From Dermatemys mawii (taxonomy: Eukaryota > Chordata > Testudines > Dermatemydidae): DNA of 64,000 bases. This document shows positions 1-10,911 of the stretch, one piece after another. The notes under the pieces were generated by a model, which was not told where the DNA came from, did no database searches, and saw only the letters and a list, made by a program, of their open reading frames with translations. Numbering within the stretch: the stretch's first letter is position 1; each line of letters begins with the position of its first letter. A program made the translations under genes and the position numbers. The stretch is taken from the NCBI GenBank assembly GCA_007922305.1, contig ML677364.1:19244538-19308537 (forward strand), given 5' to 3'.

Positions 1-320
1 CCACAGATGCTTTGATTTGGTCAGAAACCTGGCTGATCATCACTCAAAAGTTCTTCTGCCATAGGCATAATTATCTGAAGGACTAACCACTCCAGGAGTT
101 TGTAGCCACAGCTGAGGAATGATATTGGGCAATAGCTTGCTGCAGAAGAGTGGTTTTTACCTGGCTTTGGTAAAAATGATCAGCTTATATTTTCACCATA
201 TCTTGAGTATCATATTCTCCTGTTCAACATGGGGCATGAGTTGGACAACCAGTGCTGGCTTTTCTTCCTAAGATGTAGTAGTTTTGGTGATGCATTGTCA
301 GAACTGCAGGCTTTCTCTGT
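1..320 (-). pseudogene. Decayed non-LTR retrotransposon reverse transcriptase fragment
   Basis: Read on the minus strand, one frame carries a recognisable reverse-transcriptase fingertip and palm-entry block. A proline-lysine-proline-glycine-lysine motif is followed by a serine-tyrosine-x-proline-isoleucine-serine segment, a lysine-leucine-leucine-glutamate motif and an aspartate-glutamine-x-glycine-phenylalanine motif. This order is that of non-LTR (Jockey/CR1-superfamily-like) RTs. Several TGA stops interrupt the frame; one replaces the arginine usual after the glycine-phenylalanine pair, as expected from CpG decay of CGA. The fragment runs off the left edge of the window. The clade is uncertain. 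Confidence 0.6.
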
Positions 321-739
321 TTTCATTTATTTCAGTCACTTTTCTATTTCTTCCCTCAAAAATGGTTGGAAGTTCTCATCTTGGTCACACAATGGACATT
401 GCCTGTATTGACACTACTCTTTTTTGATGGCAATGCAACTAAATTCTTGCTATGCAGTGTACCCTCTGATTACCCTTTGGAGGAAACCAAAGCCGCAATC
501 AGCAAATCAAAACTATTGGATCCTAACTACTCTGAACCTAGACCATGAATCTATAATTCTACATGAGCACTAACTTGAATACATTTCTTTTAAATTATCT
601 GTCAAATGAAGGGATTTGCAGGAAAGGAAAGACCTACATTAAAGGAAGAGAATGCCAAATTCTGTCTCTGTGCATGTGCGATTTGACAATTTACCTAGAA
701 AGGAAACCTCAGAAATCTGGTATCTCCTTCTGAGATGAG
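321..739. other. Intergenic stretch, nothing recognised
   Basis: Two short overlapping open frames of 60 codons lie at 229-548 but show no domain or codon signal. They look like chance frames, partly antisense to the RT remnant on the left. Confidence 0.5.
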
Positions 740-1558
740 TATCTCCAAACAAAAACACTAACCCAGGAACCAAACCCTGATGCCAACTACGTCCACATAT
801 CTATTCAATGGTCACCATCATAGTACCTAACCACATCAGCCACACGATCAGGGGCTTGTTCACCTGCACATCTATCAATGTGCTATATGCCATCATGTAC
901 CAACAATGTCCCTCTGCCATGTACATTGGCCAGACTGGTCAGTCTCTATGCAAAAGAATAAATGGACATAAATCTGACATCAGGAATGGTAACAACACTC
1001 CGATCTCCCTGGTCACTCAATAACAGACTTAAAAGTGGCAATTCTTCAACAAAAACACTTAAAAAACAGTGAGAAACTGTAGAACTGGAATTAATTTGTA
1101 AACTAGACACTATCAAATTAGGCCAGAATAAAGACTGAGAGTGGATGGGTGACTACGAAACTAATTCATTTTGTTAGTCTCTAAGGTGCCACAAGTACTC
1201 CTTGTTGTTTTTACAAAAAACTAATTTCCCTTTGCTAAACACTCACACCTTCTTGTCAACTGTTTGAAATGGGCCACCTCGTTTAAACTGACCTTGTTAA
1301 CACTACAGAACTGATTTCCACTGCTTCTTGTAAACTGTTGAGAATTGCCTACTTCCAACTTAAATTGAATTGGCTTATTAGCACTGATCCCAGACTTGGT
1401 AAGGCAACTCCCATCTTTTCAAATGCTGTGTATTTATACCGCCCTACTGTATGTTCCTCTCATGCATCTGATGAAGTAGGTTTTAGCTCACAAAAGCTTA
1501 TGCCCAAATAAATTTTTTAGTCTCTAAAGTGCCTCAAGGACTCCTCGTTGTTTTTTTT
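740..1558 (+). mobile_element. Penelope-like element (PLE), C-terminal GIY-YIG part and 3' tail
   Basis: The frame at 808-1023 holds the start of a GIY-YIG endonuclease domain of the PLE type: two cysteines at residues 20 and 34 flank a tyrosine-x-isoleucine strand, followed by tyrosine-isoleucine-glycine at residues 39-41 and an arginine-isoleucine-x-x-histidine motif at 50-54. The frame then breaks after a small deletion and a stop at 1021. The rest of the C-terminus survives in other frames to about 1160. The 3' tail ends near 1558 with the block found in the other PLE copies of this window (AAGCTTATGCCCAAATAAAT, then TAGTCTCTAA). PLEs encode a reverse transcriptase plus this endonuclease; only the endonuclease end remains. 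Confidence 0.8.
1167..1217 (+). mobile_element. Nested 51-bp PLE tail insertion
   Basis: A second copy of the PLE terminal block (TTAGTCTCTAAGGTGCCACA and onward) sits inside the first PLE. It is flanked by a direct repeat AAACTAATT at 1158-1166 and 1218-1226, and PLE sequence resumes directly after it. This is the expected footprint of a severely 5'-truncated PLE insertion with target duplication. Confidence 0.65.
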
Positions 1559-2259
1559 CCAAATAAGAAAGTAAAGGATTAGATGGAAGCTGTCCTGTCA
1601 CTTTTCTGCTTAACATAAATTTCTAAATCAGTTTCAAACACTGTAAATAATTTTCCACTCAATAATAATCGTTAGACTGCAAACTAGAGCAGAACTTAAA
1701 ATATTTGTGGTTAATTACTGTTCCTTAGATCTGTGGGTATGAAAAATCAGGGAAAAATTAATTTGCAGTGATATATTTCTTGTAAGTGACTCCAGAGAAT
1801 GTGAATGTAATTTAACACAGATATGTTGCCAGTCTCTCTTGTGCTAAAATAAATAATGTTACAGTAGCTGCAAGGTGACACTAAAGAATCTGGGGTAGAT
1901 ATACTAATTGAGTTGTCCATATATGCTTGCTAGGCGTGATACAGTGTAAGCATTTCAATTACATTGCCTTTGAAAAAACACATTGTGAGAGGATCAAAAC
2001 GTGTCCAAATCTATACAACCATTCTGCATGCCTTCAGCACATACATCCAATTGCTCAGAGCAGAAAGTAAATTACACAGGCTGATTTTGACTGCTATAAT
2101 TCTAATGACTTTGCAGGTATTTGCAACTGCTTACCTCTTTTGGCCCCACATCTATTAGAAAAAGGGTGTTAATCAAGGCAATTATGCTAAGAAGAAAATG
2201 TTTGTAATGTTTGTTTACAAATTGAAAATGAATTCCTGATAGCTTTCTCTTAAGGAACG
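1559..2259. other. Intergenic stretch, nothing recognised
   Basis: AT-rich DNA without a recognisable gene or repeat. A 64-codon frame at 1964-2158 shows no domain. Confidence 0.5.
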
Positions 2260-2981
2260 TGTAGCGGGGTGGCTACCCGCTCCAACCCTGAAGGGATTAA
2301 AACAGCCCTGCAGAGGGCTGCTGCTGGAGAAGAGCAGCCCAGCAGAGGGTTGTAGCTGGGAAGGGGATTGATAACAGCTGGGCTGATAGGGAAGGCAGCC
2401 ACAGCTGTAGCCAGGGCAATCAGGGCCCAGCTAGCCATTATAAGAGGGCCATGGGCCAGAAAGAGACAGATGTTCTCTCTAGCAACTTGGAGGGAGTGGG
2501 ACCTGGCTGCCTAGAAGGGGAGGAAGGTACCTAGGCTAGGGCAGTACTGGGGAAGCAGTAGGCTGAATGGGGGAGTTCAGGCCTGGTATCCTCCCAGGCT
2601 GCAAGCCTGACACAAATGCTCAAAAGGATACTGGGATTAAGTGAAGGCAGCAAGCCCAACCAGCCTTGCCTGTGAAGATTGGCTTTGATACTGCAGTCTG
2701 CCCCAGGGAGCAGGGGCTGTGTGGTGACTGGCAGTAGCCCATAGGCTGAAGCAAGATGGGAATAGGGGGTGGGGTTCCCCAGGGAGGGGAGACCTCTGGA
2801 GAATGGGGTTTACTGCCAGGGGGGCAGCACCACAGCTAAAGGGGCCCCAGAGTCTGGGAAGGACCCTGGGCCAGTGACAGGCAGGACATCAACCTGCAGG
2901 GGGTGCTCTGGAGGCCGGAAGAGCTGATTCCTCAGATGACCAGCAGGAGGCACTGTAGGGGTGAGTCCTCGCCCTGTCACA
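2260..2981 (+). mobile_element. Solo LTR, 722 bp
   Basis: The element starts with TGTAGCGGGGTGGCTACCC and ends in CCCTGTCACA, giving TG...CA termini. I recognise it as a common chelonian LTR family. No primer-binding site follows it and no polypurine tract or coding region precedes it, so it is a solo LTR. The flanks (GAACG and GAAGA) do not form a clean target duplication, so the insertion is old or one end is slightly misplaced. Positions 2940-2953 match the CTCF core consensus at 13 of 14 bases. Confidence 0.75.
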
Positions 2982-4225
2982 GAAGAGAGGAGCAAAGTAG
3001 CCTCTGAGGAGAAGCAGCTGCTGCTGCTGCCTTTAAAGGCAGGGAACTGGACAGTGAAAGAGCAGAGGGCTGGAGCTTGTCCTCTTCACAGGGGGAGCAA
3101 AGCAGCTTGTTCAGAGGGTGGTGAGGCACTTAGAAGGGAGAGCACTAGGAAGAGGAGCAGGTGCAGCAAAAGTCCCATAAAAAGAGGTAAAGAGATGGCA
3201 GCCACTGATTTTAGCTGTGGCATGACCTCTCTGCAGTTTATTTTAGGAAGGTTGTGTGAGGCCCCATTAACTGACTAAACAATTTGGTTGGAGAAAGAAA
3301 CTGCTTTTAGGGTGGGGCAGGTAAAGGAAAGGGGAAAATAGAGTGTGGAGAGGGATATTTGTGGGTGGGAGGGTGGGAGAAGTTTGAGGGCTTCAGGGTG
3401 TTCCTGCACCATAGAGAGGAGTGGAGGGAGAGAGGAACTGAGTTCCCTGCAGCTTGTTGGAGGGATGCAAGACTGGGGGTTCATGGGGAAAGATATTCTT
3501 GCTGCTGGGATTAGGGCAGACAAGGGTCCATCCACAGAGGCTGGGTTTGGGAAGAAGGCAGAAATCAGTGTGTTTCTAAAGAATGAGGGCAAGAATAGCA
3601 GGCCTTATTACAGGAGCCCCCACTTCCCTCTCCAAACCCAGGTGTTGAGATGAAGAAACAGCTGAGCAGTTTAGAATCTAAAGCTTGGGGTTAGGAGCCA
3701 CTGTGTAGGCCTCCAGATCAGTTTCTTAAGACTCCAGGAGTGTGAAAAGGGAGGAAAAGACAGCTTTACACTGCCTCTCCCCTGTGACAGCAGCTTTTTC
3801 ACACTCTTTGATGTTTTAAACCAGGGCTGACAAGGCAGAACACTATTTCTTCAGATACTCGGGGTTTCCACCAAGAGTTTAGGGAAGGGTCCAAACTGGG
3901 TCACAAATTTACTATTTGGAAATATAGTAAAAAAAACACATGTTAATTGCAATGCACTTGGCTTCCCTTAGAATAAATGTATGTTGAAGTGAAGGCTTTG
4001 AGAAAACTGAATGCACAGGATGTCTCTATTAGTGCTTCAGGGACACCTGGTTATTACTAGGTAGCTATAACTTCCTTGCAAAATACTTCAGTGCGGTACA
4101 GCAGTTCAGTGGAGGAGTATTATAAATAGTTTTCTGTACGTTATGTCATAAGATATTTTTTTTTCTTAAATGACTGGAGTGGTCCAGTATTTGATTAGCT
4201 AGTGTCACGTTAGGCTCTCATTTCA
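2982..4225. other. Intergenic, purine-rich stretch
   Basis: Positions about 2985-3650 are rich in GA and keep several overlapping frames of about 100 codons open on both strands. This is expected from composition, and none shows a domain. The rest has no recognisable feature. Confidence 0.5.
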
Positions 4226-4239
4226 CCACTAGATGGCGG
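4226..4239 (+). promoter_or_regulatory. Candidate CTCF binding site
   Basis: CCACTAGATGGCGG matches the 14-position vertebrate CTCF core consensus CCASYAGRKGGCRS at every position. It lies outside any repeat I recognise, about 15.6 kb upstream of the ATP10A start codon. Occupancy and any insulator role are inferred; only the sequence match is seen. Confidence 0.5.
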
Positions 4240-5318
4240 GATTGGTTATTACAGGCTGTTTCTACCTTCCGGTTTAGTCAGTGTGTCAGGACTAAGCATT
4301 CTCTAGTACAGTAGTAGGTTACTTACCCTGCTGCCAACACCCTGTTTTCCCCGTTGCTTGTCATTAGTGGGTGATGAGGTAGCATGGCTATTGCTGAGAG
4401 ATGTAGGTTGGGATTAGGGTAAGGACGTGGCTATTGGATGTGAATCTAGTGGCCATGTTTTCAACAAAGTGTGGTGAGGGGGATGGGGAGATATTTTTTT
4501 CTTTCTAGAATAAAAAAACAAAACAAAACAAAATGATTTGTTCATTTTGGGGCGGGGAGGACCCCATTTCCTGCCCAGCTCCATCCAGCTTCGGCTCCTG
4601 TGAATGACAGACTACAGAACTCTCCCAAATCTCTGTATGCAAGTCCTCCCACAAACCTCCTTCAGCCCCTGCTGGCCCATGAAGCCAGGCAATTCCTCAG
4701 GTCTCTCCTCTAACACTGATCACAGTAATGGCTCTTCCCCGGGCCTCATCATGTAACAACACGTATGCCTCCTAGCTGAACTGCACTCTCCAGTTCCCTG
4801 CCCTGATCCACAGCAGCTTATGTGTCTTTCCTCTTCTCTAACAGGGCTGTTTCTCCTGGCTGTAGCTCTATCTATACCTCCCACCTCTCAGACAAAACTA
4901 CAATCCATACGGCATAGAGTACAGTCCACCAGCCTGGGCCATCGGACCCCCTGCAGGTAAAGAATGGAAAAACTTGCAGAGGTTTTTAATTGTTTTGGAA
5001 CTGGAAGTAACCCAGACAACATTCAATCTAGAATTCAAAAACACTGAATAAAGTAAACTTTCTATACAACTGAAAAACCAGTCATTTACTACAATTCCAC
5101 ATTATTTTTCTTTCTACATTTTTGTCTTTGCTATAATGCATCATTCCCTCACTGTTTGTCGGATCTGTGTTCCCCTCAGATTAACACTGCATCCTTTTCA
5201 TGTGTGGAATTCTCTCAAAATCTTTAATCTATTCCCCCATCCTCTCCTCTGATCTGACTTTTGTCCTTCTAATCTCTTCCTTCTGTTGTTTTTCCCCTCT
5301 CGCTCTCTAACTCTACAT
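4240..5318. other. Intergenic stretch, nothing recognised
   Basis: No gene or classified repeat is visible. A short A-rich run of (AAAAC)n type lies near 4512-4533. Confidence 0.5.
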
Positions 5319-5473
5319 CATAGGTGTGCGCACAGGGTATGCCAGGTGTGCCCAGGCACACCCTAATGTCTCAAAAACAAAAGTGGCTTTCAATGCAGAG
5401 TGCCGCGCTTTTAAAATAAATAAATAAAATTCCCTTGTGCACACCCTAATGAAATGTGCTACGCACGCCTATG
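5319..5473. mobile_element. hAT-like MITE, 155 bp, perfect 8-bp TSD
   Basis: The terminal inverted repeats are CATAGGTGTGCG and CGCACGCCTATG (11 of 12 positions pair). The element is flanked by an exact 8-bp direct repeat CTCTACAT at 5311-5318 and 5474-5481. An 8-bp duplication is the hAT signature. The interior is non-coding and contains an AAAT microsatellite of about four units. Confidence 0.8.
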
Positions 5474-5481
5474 CTCTACAT

Positions 5482-7311
5482 ATTGCTCTCAACAAGAACA
5501 GCCAATCTATTGGGCCCTCACATGATAACCACGCTGTATTTACAAACCAAAAAAATAGCCCATGAGGAACACCAAAACAATGTGTCTTTTATAAATGCTT
5601 TTGGTGCTGCTCACTGTTCAAATCGAAAAAGGAATGAGTCTGGGCATTTATAGTATGTGCTAAAAAATTCTATTTAAACATAGAGATTATTTTTGTTGAC
5701 TAAGAGTTGAAGAGACTATTTTCCTCCACATATTTCTTGCTACAGTCTGTGCAGCAATCCCTCCCTTGCACCTTCTTTTCCTGCTACCCAAATCAAGGCC
5801 GCACCTCATCTTGAAACTGAGTGGGAGTGAAGGAAGAGCATTGTACAAACTTTTGCATTTCTTATGATGTGCCAATTGTTGCTATTAAATCTGTTCTGGC
5901 AGCTCTTTTGTGATAAACATCCATTTAAAATCCAAACCAGAAGCATATTTACTCTCTAATTCTCGGGGGTGGGGGTGGGAGGGGGTGAGGAAGGAATTTC
6001 TCAAACGTCCAATGTACTCATTACATAAAAATGTATAAGATGAGGTAAGGAGGAAATATGGTGGAAAGAGGAGGGGAGCATCTGGAATAGCTGGATTATG
6101 ACAGTTCCCTGGTGTGCCATCAGTTTGTTGATGATTTGGAAATGAAGCAAAACAGCAGCTTTTTCTTGTGGTAATAAATGAGGTACAGGACAAAATCCAT
6201 CTGTGAAGGGATCCAGCAACTGTGGGGTCTTATAAGACACAAAAAGGTATATATCCTTAATCCTTTGATTTGTATCTATCTGCTGCCTAGTGCACTACCA
6301 TGTTTTGCTCTATGCTAATATGAAATGAGACAATCTTAGGTTGAAAGAAAGTGGAAACAAATTCCTTACTTGGTATTGGGGGAAGAGTAAGCTAGTTAGG
6401 TTGAGAAGATAATGTAAAGGTATGAAATTGGGGACAAGGATTACCAGCATCTTTGGAACAAGACTTGGGATCCAGGTGCTAGCCTCAGTGCACTTGTGGG
6501 CATTTGTACAAAAAGAAACCTGAGGAGTGGATAACAGCAGGCGCTTTATCCTGAGTTAGATTCCATTTCTGTGGTGACCCCTTTGGTTTTGTTAATCATA
6601 TTTAACCTTTTGTTATTTAAATATATATTTTAGCTCTTTTGGTAGTGACAGAAACCTCCCACAACCTGTCATCAGGCACCTGTGCAGCTGGTCTGTAACC
6701 ACTGCTCCAGGCCACGGTTTGATTTCCCGTGAGTCTGAAAATGTGAATCTCAGTCTCTGGTTGCTGGAACTGTACAGTTCTCAGATGCAGTGGAGTAGTT
6801 CTCAAACATTTCTTGGCCTGATCCTTATGTCCTCAACATTTTCGTGGGGAGTGAGCAGCGTAGTGGTTGGTGCTACAATACACAGGAGAATGCAAACTCC
6901 TGTCCAGCCTCTTCATTACCCAGTGTGTGTGTGTGTGTGTGTAGCAAAACCACAGTGGTTTTGCTAAATTTGGGGCCTTCTATGTCCCCTCTAGAGCCTG
7001 AAGGAGCCTTTCCTCAAGGGATTTGTGAATTCTCTCCATTCATTTTAATGGAGTGAACACTGAAGCTTAATGAGGACTATTTGCAATGCCACCATTATTA
7101 ACTATAACAATGGGCAGAATTTATGTACTTCCTTCACTCCCCGGCCTCCGTAATCTGAACCTTGAGAGTGATAAATGGGACTAACTGGTTAAAGACAGAG
7201 AATAAGGCAACACTGAAGGTATTAACAGAAGAGGGGAGAGCATGGTTCAGCAAAAGTGGGATTAAGAGAACACATCAAAGTGTTGCCAGCATCTGATTTC
7301 TTTTCTTTATT
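5482..7311. other. Intergenic stretch with a short GT microsatellite
   Basis: A (GT)n run of about 7-8 units lies at 6929-6943. Open frames at 5885-6240 and 6617-7056 are short, overlapping and without domains. No classified repeat was recognised. Confidence 0.5.
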
Positions 7312-7582
7312 ATCAGTGTCATGATATTTTTTTTTTGGGGGGGGGTTCTTAAAGCCCTAGTTGTTGGAATCTTGTTGCTATTACCTGAAAATCCCAGTTT
7401 TTCTTATAGAATAAAAAGTAAGTTTCTAGCCCTGATGGTGCCGGAGGAAAGCTAAAACATGTGAACCCTGAAGTTTCCAGCACCAGAAGGCACAGAAAAT
7501 GATCCCAAAGTTTATTATTTGTAAAATCTCATGATTTGGGGGGCTGATTCATTATTTTTCAAAGCCTGTTGTTGGTAACACT
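7312..7582 (-). mobile_element. Copy 1 of the 'catgatt' MITE family
   Basis: This is a diverged copy of a family seen five times between 7.3 and 17.6 kb. It is recognised by its termini (a gttgccaac / tcatgattttat type end) and by internal blocks such as AAGTAAGTTTCTAGCCCT and AAAATCTCATGATTT. The orientation is opposite to the copies at 10.9, 13.9 and 17.4 kb. Ends are approximate. Confidence 0.55.
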
Positions 7583-8857
7583 GCGTCAGGATGGGTTATC
7601 ATGGTATCAAGGTGCTGCAATCAGAAAGCAATTTTTGATGGGACAGCATGAGGCTTTGGCAAATGTGTCCAAATATACCCAAGGCATGGTAGTAAAATCA
7701 GGAACAGAATAGGAAGATAAAAAGGGGGATTGAAAGACAAGAGAATGACAGATGAGGTAAGGCAGTTGGAATCAAGTATAGAGAGGAAAGATGGGTAGAG
7801 CAGATGAGGGTTAGGGTGAGAGACATTACACTCACATTGAACTCCACAGTGAGGACAAAATCTGGGGAAGATCAGTGAGAGAAGGCATCGAGGTCAAGTA
7901 GCAGAGAGTGCCACATTAGCGGGGTGTGGGAGGTTGATATGTTAATGCAGGCAGTCTCTGCTTAAAATCTAACAATCACAGTTTTCAGTGGTCTGACTGT
8001 CTATTCCAAAGAAAATAAGCGTGCTAAAAATAATCAGTTGTCCCCAGTGCTTATGACTGGACTTTTACTCAGACCACACACTTTAAAAAAAAAAAAAAAA
8101 AGAGTTCACTCTTTCCTCGTTATTATGTTGTAGGCCTCTCCACTTGGTTATTCTTTTTTTTTCCCCTGTAGTGGTTCATAAAGTCAGATGTGATTGGAGA
8201 GTAGCATATGTTTATTATGTGAGAATTACACACAGAACTATTCTTAAATCAAAATAGAACTGTATTAGTTCTTATAATTACAGCATCTTCTGCTTGTGGA
8301 ATACTCAGGGAATACAGGTCTAGGGCTTTTGCTTTGCTACCTATATGAAAGTTTTCTATTTTATGAAAACATGGTGTTACTATCACAGTTCTTCTCCACC
8401 TGTTACATTTATTACACTGGCTGTCCTTTGGGTTTCTTCTGACTGCATTCAAAACATCACCCTTCCACTGGCATTCTCCCCAGTTTCTCACATATTTACC
8501 TATTTTAATTGAAGGTACAGGCCTCTCAGACCCAGTGTTGCGCTTGCCTATTCAAATACAGAATAATCGGTTTTGAATTTCTGAGTGTGGTATTTTTTTT
8601 AAAGTTATCACTATTTATGAAGCTAACATAGGGGATTACTAGAAGGCACTCAGATACTATGGTATTGAGTGTGGTAGAAAAGCCTGTGTAGAATAGAAGG
8701 ATATCGATATTTTATTTTCTATTCATTCAAAGTCAGCAAAAGGTAATTAACTGAACATTAGAAAACTGCATATTCCTCATGAGTAAATTGTTTCTATTAC
8801 ATATCGTGTTGGTAAACATACTATATAAGTGCTCATCTTCTAGGAATTTCAGCCTAA
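7583..8857. other. Intergenic stretch with a poly(A) run
   Basis: A run of about 19 adenines lies near 8084-8102. An 80-codon minus-strand frame at 8249-8491 has no recognisable domain. No further repeat was identified. Confidence 0.5.
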
Positions 8858-9137
8858 GGCCTTGTCTACACTACTGTCTGGATCGACAGATAGAGATCGA
8901 TCTATTGGGGATCAATTTATTGCGTCTCATCAGGATGTGATAAATCCGTCCCCAAAATCAACTCCGGAACTCCAGCTCACAGAGAGGCACAAGCTGGAGT
9001 TGAAGGAGAGCCCGCCACCGACTGCTGCCACCGTGAGGACGGCAGGTAAGTCGACCTAAGATGCGTTGACTTCAGTTATTCACATAGCTGAAGTTGCATA
9101 TCTTAGGTCGACCCTCCCCGCTAGTATAGACCAGACC
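8858..9137 (+). mobile_element. PIF/Harbinger-like MITE, 280 bp, TAA TSD
   Basis: The left end GGCCTTGTCTACACTA pairs imperfectly with the right end TAGTATAGACCAGACC. The element is flanked by the trinucleotide TAA at 8855-8857 and 9138-9140. It shares internal blocks with the copies at 13465 and 15546, including GAGGACGGCAGGTAAGTCG. A 3-bp duplication fits PIF/Harbinger. Confidence 0.7.
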
Positions 9138-9218
9138 TAAGTAATCTGTGGTTCCATGACATGTTGTACATTCAAGGAAATTTTGCTTCACTTGCTATAT
9201 ACACTTCATCTTCTATTG

Positions 9219-9551
9219 CAGGGATTGGCAATCTTTGAGACACACCCCATCAGGGAAATCTGCTGGCAGGCCAGGACAGTTTGTTTACCTACAGCATCCG
9301 CAGGTTCAGCCGATTGCAGCTCCCACTGGCTGCGGCTCGCAGCTCCAGGCCATTGGGCACTGTGGAAAACAGCATAGGGCAAGGGATGTGTTTGCTGCTG
9401 CTCCCCACAGTCCCCATTGGCCTGGAACAGTGAACCATGGCCAGTGGAAGTTGCGATTGGCCAAACCTGCAGACACTGCAGGTAAACAAACTGTCCCGGC
9501 CCACCAGCAGATTTCCGTGATGGGCCACGTGCCAAAGGTTGCCAATCCCTG
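9219..9551. mobile_element. Palindromic hAT foldback, 333 bp, perfect 8-bp TSD
   Basis: The termini CAGGGATTGGCAATCTTTG and CAAAGGTTGCCAATCCCTG are inverted repeats. The flanks carry an exact 8-bp duplication TTCTATTG at 9211-9218 and 9552-9559. The pairing continues inward (a block containing ACAGTTTGTTTACCT near 9277 against AGGTAAACAAACTGT near 9480), so most of the element can fold into one hairpin. Open frames on both strands here are a by-product of this symmetry. Confidence 0.85.
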
Positions 9552-10628
9552 TTCTATTGCATGCTACTTAGCTAGGAAATAATAATAATAGCACTTTGTA
9601 TCTTTAAAGAAGCATTTAAAACATTAAATAATATAGGCCTCATTCTGCTCCCACTTAAATTCATGAGAATTTTACCACTGATTTCAATGGGAGCTTTATC
9701 AAGGCCCATTTTGGCACTTTAGGAAAACCTTGCTAGATATACTCTGGGTGAAATCTTGGCCCTATTGACATCTAGGGGGCCAAGATTTTTCACTCTCTAT
9801 TTTGTGATTTAATTCTGTGCAGAACTGGTCAATATCAATGGCATATAAGGTAAAGAAAGATAGCAAGTTCTCTTACAATATAGCAACAGGATATTCTGTG
9901 TATGAGTCTTGTGGCTATCTATACTCAGCTATTTTAAAAGGTCTAGCAACTGACTGTCAATTGGGTTGGATCCAGGGGTCAAGCACTGATGATTTTAGAT
10001 GGTCAGGGTACAAACATTACAAGCCACTTATCTGCGGGCAGGAAGCCCCTCCTGACGATTCTTGCTGTCACATTTTTCCTGTATTATTTTTTCAAAATTT
10101 CCTAGTATCAAAGATAAGGTTTTTTTCTTCTGTAACTCTTAATTTACTACTCCACATTTGTGTGAACTCATTGCTGCTGGCCTATACAAATTACAAATTA
10201 AGTCACCCCTTGTGCAAGCTGTGTTGTGTTAGCTGCTCCAGGAGGGGAAGAAGCATTAAGCATACAGCATCTGTTTACTATTGCCTAACCAAACCCAGGT
10301 ACTCTGTAGCCTGCACTGGGATCCCAGGGGTGTTGTTCTTACTTCCCTCTTTGTTCTTATGTGGTCACACAACCCAAGTCAGAATCTAGATCAGAGTGAC
10401 TAGTTAGCAAACAATGCACAGGCTAAAATTTGTTTGCACAAATTAAAGTTAATTTGCACAGTTAAAAGAAACAAACAGTTCTTCCTGAGCTCTCAAACAA
10501 AGAAAGGGCTACACTCCTCAGATAAATTTTTTGCAAAAGACATTTTAATCAGCAAAAGTCCATTCTTTGTTGGAAATGAGAGATGTACAGCAAGAAGGGA
10601 TCTTGAGAGCAGTCACTCTGATTTCTGA
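9552..10628. other. Intergenic stretch with one chance open frame
   Basis: A 190-codon plus-strand frame at 9817-10389 is the longest unexplained frame upstream of ATP10A. It shows no domain, has no splice context I can support, and is rich in cysteine, serine and leucine without pattern. A short foldback repeat lies at 9636-9706. Confidence 0.4.
9636..9706. repeat. Short foldback repeat (copy 1)
   Basis: GGCCT...AAGGCC termini enclose a centre related to ATTTCAATGGGAG. This is one of at least six hairpins of about 65-75 bp in the window that share a 'cctggcccc...gacttcaatggg' theme. Confidence 0.5.
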
Positions 10629-10794
10629 ATCAGAGGGGTAGCCGTGTTAGTCTGGAATTGCAGAAGTGACAAAGGGTCCTGTGGCACCTTAAAGACTAAC
10701 TAAATTTTTTTTAGAGCATAAGCTTTCGTGGGCTAATACCCACTTCGTTGGATGCATGCAGTGGAAGTATCCACAGGCAGGTGTCTTTGTCACT
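10629..10794 (-). mobile_element. 5'-truncated PLE tail with 12-bp TSD
   Basis: This is the reverse complement of the PLE terminal block (GTTAGTCT, GTGGCACCTTAAAGACTAAC, AAGCTTTCGTGGGCTAATAC). It is flanked by a perfect 12-bp direct repeat TCTGATTTCTGA at 10617-10628 and 10795-10806. Matching extends a few more bases if one gap is allowed. Confidence 0.8.
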
Positions 10795-10911
10795 TCTGAT
10801 TTCTGAGGCACTGGTGCCCCAGGTTGGGATTCAAGGCACAAAACTGCAGTCCTAACCCCTTTAAAATCCCATGGCGTGCTTCATAGCAGTAGCAGTATTT
10901 CCAACCCAACC

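Noticed and set aside
3000..3655. Overlapping frames of about 105 codons on both strands after the LTR, considered as internal retroviral coding DNA
   Set aside because: No primer-binding site follows the LTR and no retroviral motif is present. Purine richness explains the open frames.
9817..10389. 190-codon plus-strand frame upstream of ATP10A
   Set aside because: No domain, no signal of coding composition and no splice or promoter context. It is one frame in AT-rich intergenic DNA.
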